A stretch of 7,196 nucleotides of DNA from Nanobdellota archaeon (lineage in GTDB: Archaea; Nanobdellota; Nanobdellia; Woesearchaeales; CG1-02-33-12): NCBI GenBank assembly GCA_018901315.1, contig JAHIFA010000094.1, positions 1 through 7,196 of the forward strand. The letters are read 5' to 3'. Position 1 is the first letter of the stretch; each line of letters opens with the position of its first letter. The notes below the pieces were generated by a model. It was not told the DNA's origin. It did no database searches and saw nothing but the letters and a program-made list of their open reading frames with translations. A program made the translations under genes and the position numbers. Below, piece after piece: positions 4,795-7,196 of the stretch.

Positions 4795-4948
4795 TAGGAG
4801 AGAGGGTTTTAGAGGAGACCGAGGCCCAAAGGAAATGCACAAGGCTGTTTGTGCAGATTGCGGAAATGAGTGTGAAGTGCCATTTAAGCCATCAAAGGAC
4901 AGGCCGGTTTACTGCAGAGACTGTTATGGAAAGCACAAGAAATTCTAA
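4787..4948 (+). CDS. CxxC-x17-CxxC domain zinc-binding protein
   Basis: A 53-residue protein. Arg/Gly-rich residues 4-13 precede the KEMHK motif and the zinc site: CADC (22-25), then exactly 17 residues containing CEVPFKP and DRPVYC, then CRDC (43-46), and a basic tail. This is the CxxC-x17-CxxC domain, widespread in DPANN archaea and candidate-phyla bacteria; it probably binds one zinc and perhaps nucleic acid, but its cellular role is not established. The ATG at 4787 keeps the usual RG-rich N-terminus. GGAG (4772-4775) lies 11 bases upstream, a weak ribosome binding site. The gene has its own TATA box (4711-4719), a structured leader and a T-rich terminator (4981-5003). It is the only gene of module 9, flanked by 13-base inverted arms 4652-4664/5050-5062, and is in plus orientation, opposite to the genes on its left. 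Confidence 0.88.
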   Translation: MDNRREGFRGDRGPKEMHKAVCADCGNECEVPFKPSKDRPVYCRDCYGKHKKF

Positions 4949-4980
4949 GTTTATATTTTTTGATACTTTTCTAGATGCAA

Positions 4981-5003
4981 TTTTTTTATTTTATTCTTTT
5001 TTC
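4981..5003 (+). terminator. T-rich archaeal terminator of the CxxC gene
   Basis: About 30 bases after the stop codon the plus strand has a nearly pure T run broken by single A and C residues. Archaeal RNA polymerase terminates at such oligo-T stretches without needing a hairpin. Confidence 0.55.
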
Positions 5004-5028
5004 GGGGAGGAATTATAAACTTTACACT

Positions 5029-5160
5029 CGCTAACGCCCGAATGCATATAACTCAAATTTTACTCTGCGGTCGCAGGTTTCCAGAACTCGGTTTGTAACT
5101 GGAAACAAGACTAACAAGGCCCCGAAGTTATACACAATATTACTCGGGCAAGATTTTCCA
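5029..5160. repeat. Cassette boundary site j with a degenerate partial site before it
   Basis: CTCGCTAACGCCCG followed by CATATAAC (5045-5052) resembles the last part of other sites, but runs directly into the arm AACTCAAATTTTA (5050-5062), suggesting a collapsed junction. The complete site has hairpins CTGCG-GT-CGCAG (5065-5076) and GTTTCCAG/CTGGAAAC (5077-5084/5099-5106). It ends in GACTAACA (5109-5116), the spacer AGGCCCCGAA and GTTATAC (5127-5133). The left end continues CAATATTACTC, as in site g. The left arm is 5148-5160. Confidence 0.72.
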
Positions 5161-5166
5161 GATTAT

Positions 5167-5175
5167 TTTTATATT
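5167..5175 (+). promoter_or_regulatory. TATA box of the HIT gene
   Basis: TTTTATATT is centred about 25 bases before the ATG at 5196 and only about 16 before the alternative GTG at 5187. It therefore supports ATG 5196 with a leaderless mRNA. Confidence 0.58.
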
Positions 5176-5195
5176 AACCAATTTTAGTGAACTAT

Positions 5196-5621
5196 ATGAA
5201 ACTCGAATTTACAAAAAAGGATTTAAGCCTTTTGTTAAAGAAATACAAGTATTGGACTCTTTATTTATCTCCACAACAATATTATCTTGGCAAATTACAA
5301 CTAGTTTTGAATAGAAAAAGTGTGATTGATTTATGTGTATTAAAAAAATCTGAAACTCAAGAGCTGCTTGAAATTATCAAAAGATCTAAAAATGCCCTAA
5401 TAAAATGCTTCAATCCGGATTTATTTAATTATGCAACATTAGGAAACTGTGTAAGACATCACCATTGGCACATAATCCCAAGGTATAAATCAAAACGAAT
5501 TGTAAATAATGTTATATTCAGGGATGAATATTGGAATCATCCTTCTTGGCCAATTCCTTACAAAAAAGTCAGTAAAAAGACAATAGAAAAAATACATAAT
5601 CTTATCTTAAATGAACTGTGA
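5196..5621 (+). CDS. HIT (histidine triad) family protein
   Basis: A 141-residue protein. The signature lies at residues 88-93, HHHWHI, giving the H-x-H-x-H triad His88, His90 and His92 followed by IPRY. Upstream, NYATLGN matches the conserved segment before the triad. The N-terminal WTLYLSPQQYYLGKLQLVL segment corresponds to the first strands of HIT folds. HIT enzymes hydrolyse or transfer nucleotidyl groups (for example AMP from adenylated compounds or dinucleoside polyphosphates) through a histidine intermediate; the triad is intact, so it may be active, but the substrate is unknown. The start is set by the TATA box about 25 bases upstream; a GTG at 5187 would add three residues. The TGA stop lies inside the right arm of module 10, showing how tightly the cassette fits the gene. 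It is the second consecutive plus-strand gene. Confidence 0.83.
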   Translation: MKLEFTKKDLSLLLKKYKYWTLYLSPQQYYLGKLQLVLNRKSVIDLCVLKKSETQELLEIIKRSKNALIKCFNPDLFNYATLGNCVRHHHWHIIPRYKSKRIVNNVIFRDEYWNHPSWPIPYKKVSKKTIEKIHNLILNEL

Positions 5622-5709
5622 AAAACTTGCTCTGCGTCATACTGTGCCTATGTTTCACTTCGGCATTTTTCATTGCAGAAAAAACATATAAATCGCAATT
5701 TAATTGAAG
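5617..5709. repeat. Cassette boundary site k (type B, degenerate junction)
   Basis: The imperfect right arm (5617-5630, pairing with 5148-5160) is followed by the same type-B hairpin region as at 2916-2983. The first 21 bases are identical and most of the rest is conserved. The AACA half-site has decayed to ATATAAATCGCAATT and the TGTTA half is absent, as in site h. The left arm TTTAATTGAAG (5699-5709) pairs perfectly with 5961-5971. Confidence 0.7.
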
Positions 5710-5750
5710 TCAGATTATTTTTTCAAATCCTTGAATTTTACAGAATGCTG

Positions 5751-5912
5751 TTATCCTGCACTTCCCCAGTTTTCTAATTCTGTTTCATGTATTACAACAG
5801 TAACTGCTTGAGCAGGTATTCCCATTTCTGTAAAAACTTCTGTTATTTTTTTAATTATAACAGGTTTTGCTTCCTTTTCTAAAGGCCACGATTCAATGTT
5901 TACAATTGGCAT
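5751..5912 (-). CDS. 4-Oxalocrotonate tautomerase-like protein
   Basis: A 53-residue protein starting MPIVNIESWPL. After removal of Met, Pro1 would be the N-terminal catalytic base of the tautomerase superfamily. A helix (11-30) and the strand AVTVVIHET (36-44) follow, and the C-terminal ENWGSAG matches the family's ENWG-x-G end. 4-OT subunits are about 62 residues and form hexamers or dimers, so this one is slightly short, but all the core elements are present. Members isomerise unsaturated 2-oxo acids in aromatic catabolism, but many archaeal ones have no known substrate, and no pathway genes are nearby. The ATG at 5912 has a strong GAGGTGG ribosome binding site (5918-5924) five bases upstream. 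It is the only gene of module 11, enclosed by the 11-base arms 5699-5709/5961-5971. Confidence 0.85.
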   Translation of the reverse strand: MPIVNIESWPLEKEAKPVIIKKITEVFTEMGIPAQAVTVVIHETELENWGSAG

Positions 5913-5917
5913 ACAAA

Positions 5918-5955
5918 CCACCTCATTTTAGAGTATTATACAATCCTTTAATAAA
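5918..5955 (-). promoter_or_regulatory. Promoter region and strong ribosome binding site of the tautomerase gene
   Basis: The minus strand has GAGGTGG at 5918-5924, the best Shine-Dalgarno in the window. There are two TATA-like candidates, TTTATTAAA (5947-5955) and GTATAATAC (5933-5941). The first predicts an mRNA start near 5925 that keeps the ribosome binding site; the second would remove it. Confidence 0.5.
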
Positions 5956-5960
5956 TTTTC

Positions 5961-6075
5961 CTTCAATTAAACTTCTCTGCTCCTCATTCACTTCGTGAAC
6001 TGCTGTGCTCGGGACGTCTTGCAGACTTTCTCTTCGCTTACCCAGACATAACAGCGATCACGATGTTATATCCCA
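5961..6075. repeat. Cassette boundary site l (last site of the array)
   Basis: The right arm CTTCAATTAAA (5961-5971) is followed by ACTTC and hairpins TTCAC-TTC-GTGAA (5987-5999) and GTCT-TGC-AGAC (6016-6026); the latter is shared with site f. It ends in ACATAACA (6046-6053), the spacer GCGATCACGA and TGTTATA (6064-6070). No complementary partner for the sequence after 6070 is seen further right, so this is probably the array edge or the start of a module with a lost right end. Confidence 0.7.
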
Positions 6076-6136
6076 TTTTTGGATTACTTATTTTAGAAAA
6101 AGAGGAAGGAGTTTAAAGAAATCAAATTTATATGCA

Positions 6137-6307
6137 TTGAGGAAAGCTTATCATACAAAAGATAAGAAAAATATTTTTTGTATAACAAGGGATCCTAACG
6201 TTATATTCAATCGTCGTGTAGATTTATTAAAAGAGGGTTGCCACTTTTCAGAAATTATTTTTCTATTAAACCGCTTCAAGAATATGGAAGTAATTCTTTC
6301 AATTTGA
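6137..6307 (+). CDS. Doubtful small hypothetical protein
   Basis: An open frame of 56 codons from a TTG at 6137. The composition looks protein-like, with a basic start, a central CITRDPNVIFNRR segment and a hydrophobic EIIFLLNRF segment. No family is recognised. A TTTAAAG box at 6112-6118 is about 23 bases upstream of the TTG; no ATG is available in frame. The same frame stays open upstream through the boundary site, so part of the reading frame may be accidental or the remains of a gene cut by the last recombination site. It is weak enough that it may not be a gene. Confidence 0.28.
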   Translation: MRKAYHTKDKKNIFCITRDPNVIFNRRVDLLKEGCHFSEIIFLLNRFKNMEVILSI

Positions 6308-6395
6308 CTTTTTTGTTTATGAAACAATTACTTCTGCATTTTCTAAGACAGAGAAGTGTTGGATTAGTACAAACTGTATCTAACTATTTGTCACT
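6308..6395. other. Short spacer after the pyruvate-kinase-like gene
   Basis: This is the tail region between the doubtful plus-strand ORF and the stop codon of the minus-strand kinase homologue. No gene, repeat arm or boundary site is seen. Confidence 0.4.
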
Positions 6396-7079
6396 TTACT
6401 TTCTTGTTTGTTTTTCGGTTTCTTTGATTACTAATTTCATTATTTTTATTGCCAATACTGGATGTTTTCCAATAGTTGTCTCTTCTGACAGCATTAAGGT
6501 ATCAGAACCGTCAAGAACAGCATTAGCAATGTCGCTTACTTCTGATCTTTCAGGAACTTTTGAGTAAGTCAATGAAAGAAGCATCTCTGTTGCAGTTATA
6601 ACCATTGTATTCTTTTTATTGCATTTTTTGATTATTGATTTTTGAACAAGAGGAACTTTTTCAAAACTTATGTTTTTTCCTAAATCGCCTCTAGCAACCA
6701 TTATGCCGTCACTTTCTTTAATCAATGAATCAATGTTCCTTATTCCTTTTTTTGTTTCAATTTTTGAGATTATTTTTATGTTTCTAGGATAGAATTTTTT
6801 TCTTATTTTTTTAATCTGGAAAGCGGTTTCAGCAAAAGAAACAGCCAAGTAATCAAAATTTTGGGTTTTAAGCCATTTTATCATCTTCAATGCTTTTATA
6901 TCAAAAAGAATCTTGCAATGGCCTATTTTTTTTAATCTGTTCGTAATTTGCAGATATTCCTCAACAGAACCATATTTTGTATTTATTCTTGCAATGTCCA
7001 TTCCAGCAGCAACCATTTTCTTTAAAATATGGTTTTTATTGCTTGCCGGTCCAATTGTTGCAATAATTTTAGTTTTCAA
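6396..7079 (-). CDS. Minimal pyruvate-kinase homologue lacking the B and C-terminal domains
   Basis: A 227-residue protein; usual pyruvate kinases have about 450-500. Barrel motifs are in order: KIIATIGPAS (4-13), DIARIN (28-33, keeping the Arg and Asn of ARxN), ISKIE (104-108, catalytic Lys106 and metal ligand Glu108), GIMVARGDLG (125-134, Asp132), VITATEML (160-167) and the DIANAVLDGSDTLMLSEET segment (183-201). The lid (B) domain is absent: FDIKA at 59-63, where DTKGP normally leads into the lid, is followed at once by the next barrel strand. The allosteric C-terminal domain is also missing. FSHG is replaced by TKYG and SGET by SEET. It may be a reduced kinase converting PEP and ADP to pyruvate and ATP, or a repurposed barrel. 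The TTG start at 7079 follows GGAGG (7091-7095) and overlaps the upstream stop codon. The stop is at 6396. Confidence 0.78.
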   Translation of the reverse strand: MKTKIIATIGPASNKNHILKKMVAAGMDIARINTKYGSVEEYLQITNRLKKIGHCKILFDIKALKMIKWLKTQNFDYLAVSFAETAFQIKKIRKKFYPRNIKIISKIETKKGIRNIDSLIKESDGIMVARGDLGKNISFEKVPLVQKSIIKKCNKKNTMVITATEMLLSLTYSKVPERSEVSDIANAVLDGSDTLMLSEETTIGKHPVLAIKIMKLVIKETEKQTRK

Positions 7080-7196
7080 CTGAAATAAGCCTCCATGACG
7101 TATTGCTGCATTACTCTGTGGGTGTTGAAAAAGGAACTATTTATTGCAATGCAGGTCCTCATCATCATCATCCATTTTTTTCTGTCCTTATAAAAC
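7076..7196 (-). CDS. Alpha-glucan phosphorylase, C-terminal end (partial)
   Basis: Only the last 39 codons lie in the window; the frame is open to the right edge. The residues include FYKDRKKW, a Met-rich MMMM stretch, an INSSFFNTHRVMQQYV segment and a final EAYFS. This resembles the C-terminus of archaeal and bacterial alpha-glucan (glycogen/maltodextrin) phosphorylases, where a W-x-x-MM segment is followed by FNTHRMV-x-EYV. Such enzymes release glucose-1-phosphate from glycogen-like polymers. The TGA stop (7076-7078) overlaps the TTG start of the pyruvate-kinase homologue (TTGA), implying one operon and translational coupling. The call rests on a short segment. Confidence 0.62.
   Translation of the reverse strand, partial: FYKDRKKWMMMMRTCIAINSSFFNTHRVMQQYVMEAYFS
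7091..7095 (-). promoter_or_regulatory. Ribosome binding site for the pyruvate-kinase homologue
   Basis: GGAGG lies inside the last codons of the phosphorylase gene, 11 bases before the TTG start. It is a rather long spacing but the only candidate. It supports translation from the TTG within a polycistronic mRNA. Confidence 0.5.

Larger units (their letters stand above)
52..6069. mobile_element. Tandem array of integron-like gene cassettes (about 11 modules)
   Basis: Twelve copies of one composite site divide this stretch into modules with boundaries near 68, 415, 612, 1341, 1893, 2495, 2650, 2984, 4640, 5127, 5697 and 6064. Module sizes are roughly 155 to 730 bases, with one of about 1.65 kb. 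Each module begins with a TGTTA-type half-site and a left arm, carries zero or one gene on either strand, then has a right arm complementary to its own left arm, a hairpin-rich region, and an AACA half-site. Several modules have half-sites complementary to each other but not to the neighbour. This is the signature of units that excise as circles and re-insert by site-specific recombination. No recombinase or transposase gene lies in the window. Integron cassette array, Xer/dif-like modules and nested transposon-like units are the alternatives considered; the first two fit best. Confidence 0.72.

Noticed and set aside
52..6069. CRISPR array
   Set aside because: The repeats are irregularly spaced (155 to 1650 bases), vary in sequence, and enclose genes rather than uniform spacers.
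52..6069. Series of MITEs or insertion sequences
   Set aside because: The terminal inverted repeats differ from module to module, no target-site duplications or transposase are seen, and adjacent modules share one fused site rather than being separated by host DNA. A very unusual transposon cannot be fully excluded.
6238..6567. Plus-strand open frame opposite the end of the kinase homologue
   Set aside because: It overlaps conserved pyruvate-kinase motifs antisense and has no promoter of its own.
7187..7195. TATA-like TTTATAAGG on the minus strand near the right edge
   Set aside because: It lies inside the coding frame of the likely phosphorylase gene and is probably just the Phe-Tyr-Lys codons.
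7102..7196. Plus-strand frame with a run of four His codons at the right edge
   Set aside because: It has no ATG start or ribosome binding site, and the opposite strand reads as a recognisable phosphorylase C-terminus; the His run is the complement of its repeated ATG codons.

Overview
The window is AT-rich and looks archaeal. Most genes have a TATA-like box about 25-27 bases before the start codon (several look leaderless), a few have GGTG/GAGG-type ribosome binding sites, and the proteins include small zinc-ribbon, ribbon-helix-helix and CFI-box types with a minimal pyruvate kinase. The gene content and small protein sizes fit a DPANN-type archaeon (Woesearchaeota/Pacearchaeota-like). That placement is inference; there is no rRNA here to confirm it.

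Positions ~1-6070 form a tandem array of small modules that share no gene function: zinc ribbon (97-297), CFI-box protein (661-1134), unknown protein (1412-1714), WxcM/FdtA-like cupin (1919-2362), ribbon-helix-helix protein (2682-2861), arylsulfotransferase-like lipoprotein (3095-4216), CxxC-x17-CxxC zinc protein (4787-4948), HIT protein (5196-5621) and 4-oxalocrotonate-tautomerase-like protein (5751-5912). Two further modules (415-612 and 2495-2650) hold no recognisable gene. Genes lie on both strands and mostly carry their own promoter, as expected of independently mobile cassettes.

The modules are separated by about 12 copies of a structured site. Each has three parts: a module-specific arm, a 50-150 base region of hairpins (often with TTC/TTCG loops), and a small palindrome made of AACA, a short palindromic spacer and TGTTA. 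The left and right arms of each module are reverse complements of each other, and in several modules so are its two AACA/TGTT half-sites (10 of 10 bases in two). Neighbouring modules generally differ. This is what excision as circles and re-insertion by recombination inside the small palindrome would leave. The array resembles an integron cassette array without an integrase in view, or a set of Xer/dif-like modules, but the site architecture (long module-specific outer stem, hairpin side-branch, very short terminal palindrome) is not that of a textbook attC.

To the right of the array (6070-7196) the content turns housekeeping-like: a minimal pyruvate-kinase homologue (6396-7079, minus) overlaps the 3' end of what looks like an alpha-glucan phosphorylase gene (7076-7196, running off the edge). 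This suggests a glycogen-to-pyruvate operon next to the end of the array. The 6070-6395 stretch holds only a doubtful small ORF.
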